Source of the DNA: Micavibrio sp. UBA2020
GTDB taxonomy: Bacteria; Pseudomonadota; Alphaproteobacteria; Micavibrionales; UBA2020
Reading direction: 5' to 3'
Length of the DNA stretch: 12,620 nucleotides
NCBI GenBank assembly: GCA_002334985.1
Contig: DDBY01000231.1
Span: 8,978-21,597 of the forward strand
The translations under genes and the position numbers were made by a program. The notes beneath the pieces were generated by a model. It worked only from the letters and a program-made list of their open reading frames with translations, made no database searches and was not told the origin of the DNA. This document shows, piece after piece, positions 1 through 6,839 of this stretch. Each line of letters opens with the position of its first letter. Position 1 is the first letter of the stretch.

Positions 1-2
1 TG

Positions 3-287
3 ATGCTCTGCCATATCGCCGCGGCGCAGGTGCCGGGCTTTTTGTTCCGCGACTATTTGCAGGAATGCTGCGGTTTGCGCCCTGCGCAGCTGGTAAACCT
101 GCCGCTGCGCGATGTCGCCGACATCAGCGAAATGAAAATCGAAGATATCGAAGGTATCGCCCGCGCCTTCGGCTATCAAATCAAGGACGGCATTCTGTCC
201 GACCATCCGGACGCGCAGCGCAAAGGCGGCAAGGACAAGGCCATCGTCAGCCTTGATAGCAAACGCAGCGCGCGCCATACCGGATAA
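3..287 (+). CDS. Hypothetical protein, probably 5'-truncated by the window edge
   Basis: This frame is open from the first in-frame ATG, two bases into the window, to a TAA at 285-287. That ATG may be internal, because no upstream sequence is visible. The visible 94 residues are soluble. They have an acidic, helix-prone middle (SEMKIEDIEGIARAFGYQIK) and a Lys/Arg-rich tail. There is no signal peptide, membrane segment or recognisable catalytic motif, and I do not recognise the family. The next gene starts 5 bases after this stop, so the two are probably co-transcribed. Codon use matches its neighbours, which supports real coding. Function unknown. Confidence 0.6.
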   Translation: MLCHIAAAQVPGFLFRDYLQECCGLRPAQLVNLPLRDVADISEMKIEDIEGIARAFGYQIKDGILSDHPDAQRKGGKDKAIVSLDSKRSARHTG

Positions 288-292
288 CCGCC

Positions 293-712
293 ATGCTGGA
301 TGAAAAGCCGCAAAACGCACAGGACGATGCCGGCTGGTTCCGCCACTTCCGCATGACAAAATACCTGCCCGCGATCACGGGCAAATTCGACGCCGCATTG
401 GCTGAACAATCGTCCGATGCCGCTGCGACCAAGGCCGTGATGACAGGCTATGCGGCCGCCGCGCTCGACATCCTGCTGCATACAGGCGCGCAGCCCAAAA
501 ATATCGCGGCGGAGCTGGGCGAGACTTTTCGCCTGACGCCGCAGCATTTACTTTTGCTCAGCGTCGATGATTTCGCCCGCCTGAGCAGCCGCAGCCGCCT
601 GACGCTCGGCGAGACATTGTCGGACGCTGGTTTCCTGATTGACCAGGGCATTGTCGCGGGTTTCCGCCAGCCCTCCGATGCCCGCCGCCCGCCGCGCCCA
701 CCCGCCCCTTGA
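293..712 (+). CDS. Hypothetical protein, 139 aa
   Basis: This is a small soluble protein of 139 residues that I do not recognise. It starts with ATG 5 bases after the preceding stop. A weak GGA at 282-284 lies inside the end of the previous gene, so translation may be coupled. The sequence is mostly helical in character, with Ala/Leu-rich stretches at about residues 38-63 and 80-120. It ends in a Pro/Arg tail (RRPPRPPAP). There is no signal peptide or membrane helix. A hairpin with a T-run follows the stop directly, so this is the last gene of its transcript and the unit is separate from gltX. Confidence 0.6.
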   Translation: MLDEKPQNAQDDAGWFRHFRMTKYLPAITGKFDAALAEQSSDAAATKAVMTGYAAAALDILLHTGAQPKNIAAELGETFRLTPQHLLLLSVDDFARLSSRSRLTLGETLSDAGFLIDQGIVAGFRQPSDARRPPRPPAP

Positions 713-713
713 A

Positions 714-734
714 GGCGATTTTTCGCCCGTTTTT
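714..734 (+). terminator. Rho-independent terminator after the first two genes
   Basis: A perfect 5-bp stem GGCGA/TCGCC with a TTTT loop (714-727) is followed by CG and five T. It begins one base after the TGA of the 139-aa gene. The stem is short, so efficiency may be moderate. Confidence 0.55.
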
Positions 735-770
735 GGGGCTTTTTCAGGATTAAACCACAGCTTTGCCCCC

Positions 771-799
771 TTGGGTTTTCAGGGGGGCTGGTGTAAGAT
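771..799 (+). promoter_or_regulatory. Candidate promoter of gltX
   Basis: TTGGGT (771-776) and TAAGAT (794-799) are spaced 17 bases apart. They match the sigma-70 consensus at 3/6 and 4/6 positions. The implied start near 806 would leave a leader of about 26 bases that contains AAGGA at 817-821, 10 bases before the gltX ATG. The terminator just upstream makes a promoter in this gap necessary, but these exact boxes are weak. A GC-rich stem (CCCCCT 766-771 with AGGGGG 781-786) overlaps the region. Confidence 0.35.
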
Positions 800-831
800 G
801 GGCGCCTTGAAACCATAAGGATACCGAGACC

Positions 832-2172
832 ATGACCGTCGCCGTCAGATTTGCCCCCAGCCCCACCGGAACGCTCCATGTCGGCAGCGTGCGCACCGCG
901 CTTATCGTCTGGCTTTGCGCCCGCAAGAACAAGGGCAATTTCATGCTGCGCATCGACGATACCGACCTCGTGCGCTCGAAGGAAGAAAACGTCGATGACA
1001 TCATGGCTGGCCTCAAATGGCTCGGCCTGACGTGGGACAGCTTCGCGCGCCAGCGTGACCGCAGCGAAGATTACGACCGCGCCATCCAGAAACTCAAAGA
1101 CAACGGCCGCCTCTATCCCTGCTATGAAACCGAAGACGAGCTGGGACTGAAACGCAAAGCCCTGCTGTCACAAGGCAAGCCGCCGATTTACGACCGTGCA
1201 GCACTGGATTTGACCGACGCACAGAAAAAACAATTCGAAGCCGAAGGCCGCCGCCCGCATTGGCGCTTCAAGCTGGAACACAAACCCATCATCTGGCAGG
1301 ACCTTGTGCGCGGCCATGTCGAATTTCACGGCAAGGACATGACCGACCCCGTGCTGATACGCGAAGACGGCCGCCCGCTGTATCATATCTGCTCCGTCAT
1401 CGACGACATCGATTTCGGCATCACGCATATCGTGCGCGGCGAAGACCACGTCAGCAATACCGCCAGCCATGTGCAGATGTTCGAAGCCCTCGGCGCGACG
1501 CCGCCGCAATTCGCACACGTTACGCTTCTGGGCGACATGGAAGGCAAAAAACTGTCGAAACGCAAAGGCTCTTTCAGCGTCTCCTCCCTGCGCGACGAAG
1601 TCGGCATCGAGCCGCTGGCGCTTATCAGCCTGATGTCGCGCATTGGCACGTCCGACCCTATCGAGCCGCTGAGCAGCACGCAGGACGCCATCGACAGTTT
1701 CGATTTCGCCAAATTTTCGCGCAACCTGCCGAAATTCGACGAAGAAGAACTGTATCGCCTGAATGCGAAAATCCTGCATAGAATGGAATTCGCGCAGGTG
1801 AAAGAACGCCTCGCCGCCCTCGGCATGACCGATGTTGACGAAGCCTTCTGGCTGGCCGTGCGCCCGAACCTTGAACTGCTGGCCGATATCAAAGACTGGT
1901 GGCAAGTGGCCAAAGGCCCCGTCACGCCCGTCATCGAAGACGCCGAATTCGCCAAAATCGCCGCCGATTTGCTGCCCGAAGGCCCGTGGGATAACAAAAC
2001 GTGGGAACAATGGGTCGGCGCCATCAAGGCCAAAACCGACCGCAAAGGCAAGGCACTGTTCATGCCGCTGCGCCTGTCGATTACCGGACAGGAACACGGC
2101 CCTGAACTGGGCGTACTGCTGCCCCTCATCGGCCGCCAGCGCGTGCTGGAGCGGCTCAAGTCGGCTGCTTAA
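832..2172 (+). CDS. gltX: Glutamyl-tRNA synthetase
   Basis: This is a class I aminoacyl-tRNA synthetase that attaches glutamate to tRNA in the cytoplasm. At 446 residues it is a little shorter than E. coli GltX. The HIGH-type signature [18 protein letters not shown] lies at residues 7-24, followed by [14 protein letters not shown]. The KMSKS-type loop is KLSKRKG at 240-246. The region after about residue 320 is the helical anticodon-binding part, so this is not the short tRNA-modifying homologue GluQ, which lacks it. The cysteine cluster of the zinc-binding subdomain is absent; only Cys97 lies in that region. The C-terminal motif ([20 protein letters not shown]) resembles alphaproteobacterial GltX. 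Many alphaproteobacteria carry two GltX paralogues, one also charging tRNA-Gln for later amidation; which one this is cannot be told here. The start is supported by AAGGA 10 bases upstream. trmJ follows after 18 bases. Confidence 0.96.
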   Translation: MTVAVRFAPSPTGTLHVGSVRTALIVWLCARKNKGNFMLRIDDTDLVRSKEENVDDIMAGLKWLGLTWDSFARQRDRSEDYDRAIQKLKDNGRLYPCYETEDELGLKRKALLSQGKPPIYDRAALDLTDAQKKQFEAEGRRPHWRFKLEHKPIIWQDLVRGHVEFHGKDMTDPVLIREDGRPLYHICSVIDDIDFGITHIVRGEDHVSNTASHVQMFEALGATPPQFAHVTLLGDMEGKKLSKRKGSFSVSSLRDEVGIEPLALISLMSRIGTSDPIEPLSSTQDAIDSFDFAKFSRNLPKFDEEELYRLNAKILHRMEFAQVKERLAALGMTDVDEAFWLAVRPNLELLADIKDWWQVAKGPVTPVIEDAEFAKIAADLLPEGPWDNKTWEQWVGAIKAKTDRKGKALFMPLRLSITGQEHGPELGVLLPLIGRQRVLERLKSAA

Positions 2173-2190
2173 CGCACATATATCCCGCAC

Positions 2191-3015
2191 ATGGCCGGAA
2201 CCGATACATCGCAACCTCTTGTCCCCGCCGATATGCCGCTGGCGCCTGTGGTTATTCTGGTGCGTCCGCAGCTGGGCGAAAACATCGGCATGTGCGCGCG
2301 GGCGATGCTGAACTGCGGCGTCACGGAACTGCGCATCGTCAAACCGCGTGATGGCTGGCCGAACGAAGATGCCATCGCCGCCGCATCCGGCGCGATTGAT
2401 GTTCTTAACAGCGCAAAACTATACGAAACCACCGCCGAAGCCGTGGCCGACCTCGACTATGTACTGGCCACGACCGCACGCATGCGCGATATGGTCAAAC
2501 CTGTCCTGAAGGCCGAAGAAGCTGCCCGCGAAATCCACCACCGCCATCATGGCCGCACGGCTGCGAATTGCGGCATCCTGTTCGGCCCCGAACGCTCCGG
2601 CCTTGAAAACGAAGACGTGGCGGTGGCCAGCGCGATTTTGAACATCCCGCTCAATCCCGGTTTTTCATCGCTCAATCTGGCGCAGGCGGTTTTGCTGGCC
2701 TGCTACAGCTGGCTTTGCTGCGACAACCGCTTTCCGCCCGCCGCCGCGCCCGCGCCGGAAGACGGCGACAACGAAGCGCCTGCCAAGCGCGGGGAGATTG
2801 AACACCTGCTGCAATACCTTGAGGCCGACCTCGATGAGCGCGGCTTTTTCAGGAGCGCACCGCAAAAACCGACCCTGCTGCGCAATATCCGCAATTTCTT
2901 TTTCCGCGCCGCACCGACGGTGCAGGAAGTGCGCACCCTGCACGGCATTCTGGTCGCCCTGCGCGGCAAGCCCCGCGGCAGCCACGCCGACTCCGTCCCG
3001 CCGGAATCGCCTTAA
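2191..3015 (+). CDS. trmJ: tRNA (Cm32/Um32) 2'-O-methyltransferase, TrmJ/SPOUT family
   Basis: This is a SAM-dependent RNA 2'-O-ribose methyltransferase with the SPOUT (trefoil-knot) fold. In characterised members it modifies position 32 of tRNAs. The three family motifs are present: motif 1 with ENIGMCARAM at residues 30-39, motif 2 GILFGPERSGLENED at 128-142, and motif 3 NIPLNPGFSSLNLAQAV at 151-167. In motif 3 the Ser/Leu/Asn run forms part of the knot that binds SAM. At 274 residues it has the usual TrmJ length, with a C-terminal extension after about residue 195 that contains a helical dimerisation-type segment. The ATG lies 18 bases after the gltX stop with no clear Shine-Dalgarno sequence, so translation may depend on gltX. 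A second ATG at 2233-2235, just before the conserved core (LAPVVILVRPQ), is an alternative start. Together with gltX it forms a tRNA charging/modification unit that ends at a terminator. Confidence 0.92.
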   Translation: MAGTDTSQPLVPADMPLAPVVILVRPQLGENIGMCARAMLNCGVTELRIVKPRDGWPNEDAIAAASGAIDVLNSAKLYETTAEAVADLDYVLATTARMRDMVKPVLKAEEAAREIHHRHHGRTAANCGILFGPERSGLENEDVAVASAILNIPLNPGFSSLNLAQAVLLACYSWLCCDNRFPPAAAPAPEDGDNEAPAKRGEIEHLLQYLEADLDERGFFRSAPQKPTLLRNIRNFFFRAAPTVQEVRTLHGILVALRGKPRGSHADSVPPESP

Positions 3016-3041
3016 AGCCGCCCCTGAACGGCTTCATTTTT
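3015..3041 (+). terminator. Terminator after trmJ
   Basis: A stem AAGCCG (3015-3020) / CGGCTT (3029-3034) with an 8-base loop is followed by CA and five T (3037-3041). It begins inside the trmJ stop codon and closes the gltX-trmJ unit. Confidence 0.6.
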
Positions 3042-3084
3042 AGCCATAAAATCTATTATTTACGATATGTTAAGTGCCGCCTGA

Positions 3085-3108
3085 TAGGATACAGGTAGGA
3101 TAAACAGG
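3085..3108 (+). repeat. Imperfect tandem duplication upstream of the membrane-anchored gene
   Basis: TAGGATACAGG (3085-3095) is followed at once by TAGGATAAACAGG (3096-3108). The two copies differ only by a two-A insertion. They lie 16 bases before the ATG of the next gene and contain AGG triplets that could serve as distant ribosome-binding elements. Alternatively they could be a duplicated protein-binding site. No function is proven. Confidence 0.4.
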
Positions 3109-3123
3109 CATTTTTGGTTGGAT

Positions 3124-3723
3124 ATGTTCGAAAAGCGTCTCAGAGCAGCTTTTACACTGGTGACCGGCATCTTGCTCGGTAGCGCCGGTACAGCGCTTTA
3201 TAACGACGCGCAGCAGGATAAAACCGCCCATGCCGATACCCCGAAAATCGAAAACGTGGAGCGGCATATCATCAGCCTTGGTACCGTCGATGCCTATACC
3301 CGCGACAACCTGCCCCTGCAGGCGCGGGTCTCCATCGTCGGCCTTACGCCCGCCGGACTACAGGACGAAAACACGGTGCGCAGCGCCGTCATCCATACGC
3401 TGAAACAGCATATTGCGCAAAAAGCCGCCAAGGATATGGGCGTTGAACAGCGGCTGGATGAAATCCGCACGTCGTTTATGCAACAGCAAGACCGCGCACA
3501 GATGGCGCATGTAACGATTGAACTGCCGCAGCAACATCTGGACGAGCTGGCACATAGCCTGATGGACGCTGTGCGTCACACGGCGGCGGGCAAGCTGGCG
3601 CGCGATGCCGACGTGCGTCTGACCGTCGAGGCGACTTTTGACCCGCGCAATGTGGAGCGTTATTACGTCCGCAAGGACAAACAGGCCACAAAACCCGCCG
3701 CGCAAAACAGCGGCATGCCGTAA
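3124..3723 (+). CDS. Hypothetical membrane-anchored protein
   Basis: This 199-residue protein is not one I recognise. A short basic N-terminus (MFEKRLR) is followed by one hydrophobic segment, about residues 8-25 (AAFTLVTGILLGSAGTAL), with no obvious signal peptidase site. It is therefore probably anchored in the inner membrane with the rest in the periplasm. The soluble part alternates strands and long charged helices, and has a Lys/Ala-rich C-terminal tail. Start choice is uncertain. I prefer ATG 3124; a TTG at 3118 adds two residues and neither has a good Shine-Dalgarno sequence. A terminator lies upstream, so it needs its own promoter; TATTAT at 3054-3059 is a possible -10 without a convincing -35. 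It converges on rpsD. Confidence 0.7.
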   Translation: MFEKRLRAAFTLVTGILLGSAGTALYNDAQQDKTAHADTPKIENVERHIISLGTVDAYTRDNLPLQARVSIVGLTPAGLQDENTVRSAVIHTLKQHIAQKAAKDMGVEQRLDEIRTSFMQQQDRAQMAHVTIELPQQHLDELAHSLMDAVRHTAAGKLARDADVRLTVEATFDPRNVERYYVRKDKQATKPAAQNSGMP

Positions 3724-3743
3724 AAACCCGAATTTGACGCAGC

Positions 3744-3775
3744 AAAAAACCGCCCCGTTGCCAGGGCGGTTTTTT
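3744..3775. terminator. Bidirectional terminator between the membrane-anchored gene and rpsD
   Basis: The stem ACCGCCC (3749-3755) / GGGCGGT (3764-3770) has an 8-base loop, with six A upstream and six T downstream. Read on either strand it is a GC stem followed by a T-run. It therefore ends both the plus-strand gene at 3723 and rpsD, whose stop is at 3796. Confidence 0.88.
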
Positions 3776-3795
3776 GTTGTTCCATCCCGTACAAA

Positions 3796-4410
3796 TTAAC
3801 GGGAGTAGAATTCGACGATGAGGTTCGGTTCCATGTGAACAGGATACGGAACTTCTTCAAGTTTCGGACCACGGACGAATTTACCGGTGAAGGCTTTGTG
3901 GTCAACTTCGAGGTAAGACGGGATTTCGCGGTCGGCCGCTTCGATTGCGCCCAGAACCAGCGCCATCGTGCGGGATTTTTCGCGCACTTCGATGATGTCG
4001 CCGTCTTTCAGAGAGTAGGAAGAAATCGTCACGCGTTTGCCGTTCACTTTAACGTGACCGTGGCTGACGAACTGGCGTGCCGCGAACATGGTGGGCACGA
4101 ATTTCATGCGGTAGATAACCGCATCCAGACGACGCTCCAGCAACTCGACGAGGTTGTGACCGGAGTCACCCTTGCGGCGGCGCGCTTCTTCGTAATAGCG
4201 GTAGAATTGACGTTCGCCGATGTTCGCGTAGTAGCCGCGCAGTTTTTGTTTTGCGAGCAGCTGGATAGCGTAATCCGTCGGCTTTTTCTTGTTTTGGCCG
4301 TGTTGGCCGGGACCGTATTCGCGCTTGTTGAAGGGCGATTTTGCACGGCCCCACAGGTTGACGCCAAGGCGGCGGTCGATTTTATGTTTGGCTTGTGGGC
4401 GTTTTGCCAT
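3796..4410 (-). CDS. rpsD: 30S ribosomal protein S4
   Basis: This primary 16S rRNA-binding protein nucleates 30S assembly and in several bacteria also regulates its own translation. The 204-residue length is normal. The N-terminus ([20 protein letters not shown], residues 3-22) and YGPGQHG (32-38) are typical of S4. The S4 RNA-binding domain spans about residues 92-143, including [14 protein letters not shown] (114-127) and [10 protein letters not shown] (133-142). The protein contains no cysteine, so it is the zinc-free form. The start is fixed by GAGG at 4418-4421, 7 bases before the ATG, and by the conserved MAKR N-terminus. It stands alone rather than in an alpha operon with rpoA. It has its own promoter about 100 bases upstream and a strong terminator downstream. 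Confidence 0.98.
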   Translation of the reverse strand: MAKRPQAKHKIDRRLGVNLWGRAKSPFNKREYGPGQHGQNKKKPTDYAIQLLAKQKLRGYYANIGERQFYRYYEEARRRKGDSGHNLVELLERRLDAVIYRMKFVPTMFAARQFVSHGHVKVNGKRVTISSYSLKDGDIIEVREKSRTMALVLGAIEAADREIPSYLEVDHKAFTGKFVRGPKLEEVPYPVHMEPNLIVEFYSR

Positions 4411-4511
4411 TGTATTTCCTCACTCTTTTTAAATTGTCCCGGTAGTTCGACCCGCTATTGCGGCGACGGGGATAGGATATAAATCCGGCCCTCTTTCCCA
4501 GGAATGTGGGC

Positions 4512-4539
4512 ACTATAAGGATTTGGGCGAGATTGTCAA
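4512..4539 (-). promoter_or_regulatory. Strong sigma-70-type promoter of rpsD
   Basis: On the minus strand a perfect TTGACA (4534-4539) is followed after 16 bases by TATAGT (4512-4517), which matches TATAAT at five of six positions. The expected start near 4505 gives a leader of about 95 bases before rpsD. The leader contains a short CCCA/TGGG stem (4498-4511) and a possible CCCG/CGGG pairing (4451-4470). It could carry S4-dependent control, but no known leader motif is visible. This is the best promoter in the window. Confidence 0.8.
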
Positions 4540-4605
4540 CAGCATTATTATGGATTTATAGCTGTTTTTTCAGGGGTTTGCCCCGCCTCTTTCACAAAAA
4601 CCCGC

Positions 4606-5424
4606 TCAATGGAGCGTCTGCGCAGCCAAGGCGGCCATCTGGCGCCGTGCAGGCGCGTATCCCCCCTCCGCCGCACGGGAAAGCCAGCCCCGCGCCGCCG
4701 CCATATCCTGGGCAATCCCGCGGCCCAGATAATAACGCAGCGCCAGTTCGTACTGCCCCGCGGGGTCCCCCGCCTCCGCCCGCCGTTTCAGCGCAGCCAG
4801 ATAATATTCGTCCGCACGCGCGCGGCGTGCCTGCTGTGCGGTATCGTCGGCGGGCGCCGCGACCTCTATGCCAAAGGCGCGGCTTATCTCGTCCGCCTCT
4901 TCCGCCGTCACATCCGCATCCATGGACAGTGCCGAGAGCATAACCTTGCGCCCGGCTTCTTCATCCTGCGCGATGCCGTCACCGTAATAAAGCGCCACCG
5001 CGTAATAACGCAGCGCCAGCGTATCGCCGAAATAATAGGCGGCTTTGTAAAAATACTCCGCCGCCTTATGCGCATCGTCATACCGGTAAAAAAGCCCGAG
5101 CTCGCGGCAAGCCCCCGCCGCGCCCGCCACCACTGCCTTTTGCAGCCACGATAGACCGGCCGCACGGTCAACGTGTAAAAAACGGTTGCCCGCATCTACG
5201 CCCATAAACCCGTGAATATAGGCACGGCCGATATTTTCCATGGCGGCGGCATGTTCCTGCTCCGCCGCTTTCATCATCCAGCCGAAGGCGGCGGCGCCAC
5301 TGGGCGTTAAAACCTGCCCCTTGCAATACCCCGTCATGTGGCCGAGCGCCAGTTCGTACTGCGCATCCGCATCGCCTGCTTCTGCGGCATCGCTCAGTTC
5401 TTCAAAATTCCGGTATATTTTCAT
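4606..5424 (-). CDS. Sel1-repeat (TPR-like) protein
   Basis: This 272-residue alpha-helical solenoid protein has Sel1-like repeats, a family that generally acts as a scaffold for protein contacts. Repeat hallmarks are visible at about residues 18-54 (DADAQYELALGHM, then AAAFGWMMKAAEQ), 58-98 (AAMENIGRAYIHG, then AAGLSWLQKAV), 103-130, 133-165 (LALRYYAVALYYGDGIAQDEE) and 219-253 (PAGQYELALRYYLGRGIAQD, then AARGWLSRAAE). It has no signal peptide, so it is probably cytoplasmic. Residues about 166-210 are a charged linker without the repeat. Its start codon overlaps the stop of the upstream P-loop gene by 4 bases (ATGA), so the two are translationally coupled and probably work together. No good terminator follows before the rpsD promoter. 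Confidence 0.88.
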   Translation of the reverse strand: MKIYRNFEELSDAAEAGDADAQYELALGHMTGYCKGQVLTPSGAAAFGWMMKAAEQEHAAAMENIGRAYIHGFMGVDAGNRFLHVDRAAGLSWLQKAVVAGAAGACRELGLFYRYDDAHKAAEYFYKAAYYFGDTLALRYYAVALYYGDGIAQDEEAGRKVMLSALSMDADVTAEEADEISRAFGIEVAAPADDTAQQARRARADEYYLAALKRRAEAGDPAGQYELALRYYLGRGIAQDMAAARGWLSRAAEGGYAPARRQMAALAAQTLH

Positions 5425-5990
5425 GACGCGGCCGCTTTCTGCTGCGGCAGGCGCAGATGCTGTAAAATCATATCCGCCCGCGCCGATACCGGCACGGCAG
5501 GCACGCAGACAGGTTGATAGCCCAGCGCCGCGTAATCCGCACGCAGCATATCGTCGATACGTTTGGCTACTGCCTCGTCCTCCGCGCGCACGCCGTCTTT
5601 GACCAGCGGCAGGCGGTCGAAAATAAATACAGCATCATAACGGTACATGTGGCATGCGGCGATGGCGGCATCTGCCCCCAGCCCCGCCAGACGGAAATAG
5701 GCAATACTGTCAGGCATACCGCGGTCCATGAAAACAAGCTGCGCAGGGTCGAGCGATGCTTCGCGTGCGCGTTTAATACGCAGGATGTCATGTTGCAACT
5801 GTTTACCGCCGTCCTTGCGGACATCTTCGAGCGACTGCCCGCGCCGCAGGCATTCCTCTATCAGCTCGCGCGCAACTTCCGCTTGCACCGGATAGCCCCG
5901 CGCCCGCAATTCATCGATGACCGACGTTTTCCCCGACGACGGCGCGCCCGTGATGACAACCCATCTGGTTTTTTTCTCGAAGTCCGGCAT
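5421..5990 (-). CDS. P-loop ATPase/kinase of the AAA_28 (NadR-like) type
   Basis: This 189-residue protein carries a Walker A motif GAPSSGKTS at residues 15-23 directly after the first beta strand (WVVITG). It also has FMDRGMPD at 87-94, where this family has a conserved DRG, and a strand VFIFD at 121-125 followed by a variable lid region. These fit the AAA_28 family, whose P-loop kinases include the nicotinamide riboside kinase part of NadR. Small-molecule or nucleotide phosphorylation is plausible, but the substrate cannot be read here. The protein is soluble with no signal peptide. AAGGGAA lies about 8 bases before the ATG. It is the first gene of a two-gene unit and is coupled to the Sel1 protein by a 4-base overlap. 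Confidence 0.82.
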   Translation of the reverse strand: MPDFEKKTRWVVITGAPSSGKTSVIDELRARGYPVQAEVARELIEECLRRGQSLEDVRKDGGKQLQHDILRIKRAREASLDPAQLVFMDRGMPDSIAYFRLAGLGADAAIAACHMYRYDAVFIFDRLPLVKDGVRAEDEAVAKRIDDMLRADYAALGYQPVCVPAVPVSARADMILQHLRLPQQKAAAS

Positions 5991-6012
5991 AGGTGTTTCC
6001 CTTTACCGAAAA

Positions 6013-6041
6013 ATTATGCCATGGAGAAAAACGGCGGTAAA
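6013..6041 (-). promoter_or_regulatory. Candidate promoter of the P-loop/Sel1 unit
   Basis: On the minus strand TTTACC (6036-6041) and CATAAT (6013-6018) are 17 bases apart. They match consensus at 4/6 and 5/6 positions. The implied leader is about 15 bases and includes the AAGGGAA ribosome-binding site. A strong terminator lies just upstream, so a promoter is expected in this gap. Confidence 0.45.
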
Positions 6042-6102
6042 GCCTGCGATTTTATTAACGCTCCGTGCAATCAGGCGCTTCTGGCGGCATAAAAAACGCA
6101 GC

Positions 6103-6136
6103 AAAAAAGCCGGAAGCGAAAGCTTCCGGCTTTTTT
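6103..6136. terminator. Strong terminator, GNRA-loop hairpin, bidirectional in form
   Basis: A perfect 9-bp stem GCCGGAAGC (6109-6117) / GCTTCCGGC (6122-6130) closes a GAAA tetraloop. Six A stand before it and six T after it. On the minus strand it lies 20 bases after the stop of the repeat-rich secreted gene, which it most likely terminates. It also insulates the P-loop/Sel1 unit. Confidence 0.93.
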
Positions 6137-6156
6137 ATTTGCTTGAGCGGCGTTAA

Positions 6157-6720
6157 TTAATCACGCCCGCCGCCTCTGCCACCGCGCGGCGGTGCGTCAC
6201 GGCCATCACGATGGTCTTCGCGTCTGTCGAAACGGTCTTCCTTGCGGTCGCGCCCGTCTTCACGGCGGTCGCGGTAGTCCTCGCGACGGTCATAGCGGTC
6301 TTCTTTACGGTCATAATAGTCTTCTGCCTTGTCGCGGCGGCCGCCATCGTGTTTGTCATCCCATTTGTCTTCACGGCGGTCGTAGCGGTCTTCATGCCGG
6401 TCACGGCGGTCTTCGCGGTGGTCACGCATATCTTCGTGACGGTCGCGGTAATCCTCGTGGCGGTCACGCGCATCTTCGCGGCGGTCTTTCATGCGCTCCT
6501 GATGTTCTTCCACGCGTTCGCGGTGTTCTTCGCGGCGATCCTGCATTTTTTCGCGGTGTTCCTGAATACGCTCGCGCATTTCTTCCTGATGTTCGCGCCA
6601 GGCTTCCGGCGGCTTGCCGGAGGGGGGCATCGGACGTCCGTCCGGCTGGGCATAGGCGCCCGTCGTCGAAAACAGCATCAATGCGCCAGCGGCGACGGAA
6701 AGAAAATGATAGCGGTTCAT
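6157..6720 (-). CDS. Secreted, highly charged heptad-repeat protein
   Basis: A classical signal peptide (about residues 1-24, cleavage after AYA and before QPDG) sends this 187-residue protein to the periplasm or beyond. A Pro-rich stretch (25-39) is followed by an almost uncut run of Arg, Asp, Glu and His. Residues 42-76 form five looser heptads with an occasional Met, Ile or Val. Residues 77-169 form thirteen units of consensus x-x-D-R-(R/H/K)-E-D, all 7 residues except one of 9 at 126-134. The end is Gly/Arg-rich. The mature part has no Cys, Leu or Ser after residue 40. Such sequences may form a single charged helix, or bind metal or polyanions. The resemblance to RcnB-like or Spy-like periplasmic proteins is only in composition. 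GGGGGA (6725-6730) lies 4 bases before the ATG. It has its own terminator. I cannot assign a family. Confidence 0.85.
   Translation of the reverse strand: MNRYHFLSVAAGALMLFSTTGAYAQPDGRPMPPSGKPPEAWREHQEEMRERIQEHREKMQDRREEHRERVEEHQERMKDRREDARDRHEDYRDRHEDMRDHREDRRDRHEDRYDRREDKWDDKHDGGRRDKAEDYYDRKEDRYDRREDYRDRREDGRDRKEDRFDRREDHRDGRDAPPRGGRGGGRD
6214..6492 (-). repeat. 21-base coding repeat, 13 units
   Basis: The DNA encodes thirteen tandem units of the motif x-x-D-R-(R/H/K)-E-D (residues 77-169 of the secreted protein). Twelve are 21 bases long and one is 27. Individual units include ARDRHED, YRDRHED, RYDRRED, YRDRRED and RFDRRED. Third codon positions vary between units, so this is an old or selected protein repeat rather than a fresh DNA duplication. 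Confidence 0.85.
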
Positions 6721-6740
6721 AAAATCCCCCTTTGGGTTTT

Positions 6741-6776
6741 AACTGTTTATTTTCAAGGCCTTGAGTAAAAACAGTT
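6741..6776. promoter_or_regulatory. 36-bp imperfect dyad upstream of the heptad-repeat gene
   Basis: The left half AACTGTTTATTTTCAAGG and the right half CCTTGAGTAAAAACAGTT are inverted copies matching at 15 of 18 positions. The centre is CAAGGCCTTG. It lies 20 bases upstream of the start codon, just before the ribosome-binding site. In the minus direction no T-run follows, so it is a better candidate for an operator or a leader hairpin than for a terminator. Confidence 0.5.
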
Positions 6777-6839
6777 CTTACCCCTGCGCCTTTCATACGT
6801 CTATGACACGCACCGGACAGACAAACCCTGCGGAAAATT

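Noticed and set aside
1168..2214. 348-codon open frame antisense to gltX
   Set aside because: It lies fully opposite the conserved gltX motifs, has no recognisable domain and no ribosome-binding site. It is a by-product of GC-rich codon use.
3835..4482. 215-codon open frame antisense to rpsD
   Set aside because: It covers rpsD and its leader, while the rpsD protein is unmistakable and has promoter, ribosome-binding site and terminator on the minus strand.
4573..4584. GGGG-TTTG-CCCC hairpin as terminator of the Sel1 gene
   Set aside because: The stem has only 4 bp, and on the minus strand it is followed by an A-run rather than a T-run.
6214..6492. Regular 21-base periodicity as a possible CRISPR or satellite array
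   Set aside because: There are no constant repeats with unique spacers. The periodicity is a coding heptad with variable third codon positions inside one open frame.
6192..6768. Two long open plus-strand frames opposite the heptad-repeat gene, one resembling a very hydrophobic protein
   Set aside because: Reverse complements of Arg, Asp, Glu and His codons never give stop codons (only Leu and Ser codons do), so these frames are open by composition. The minus-strand frame has a signal peptide, ribosome-binding site and terminator.
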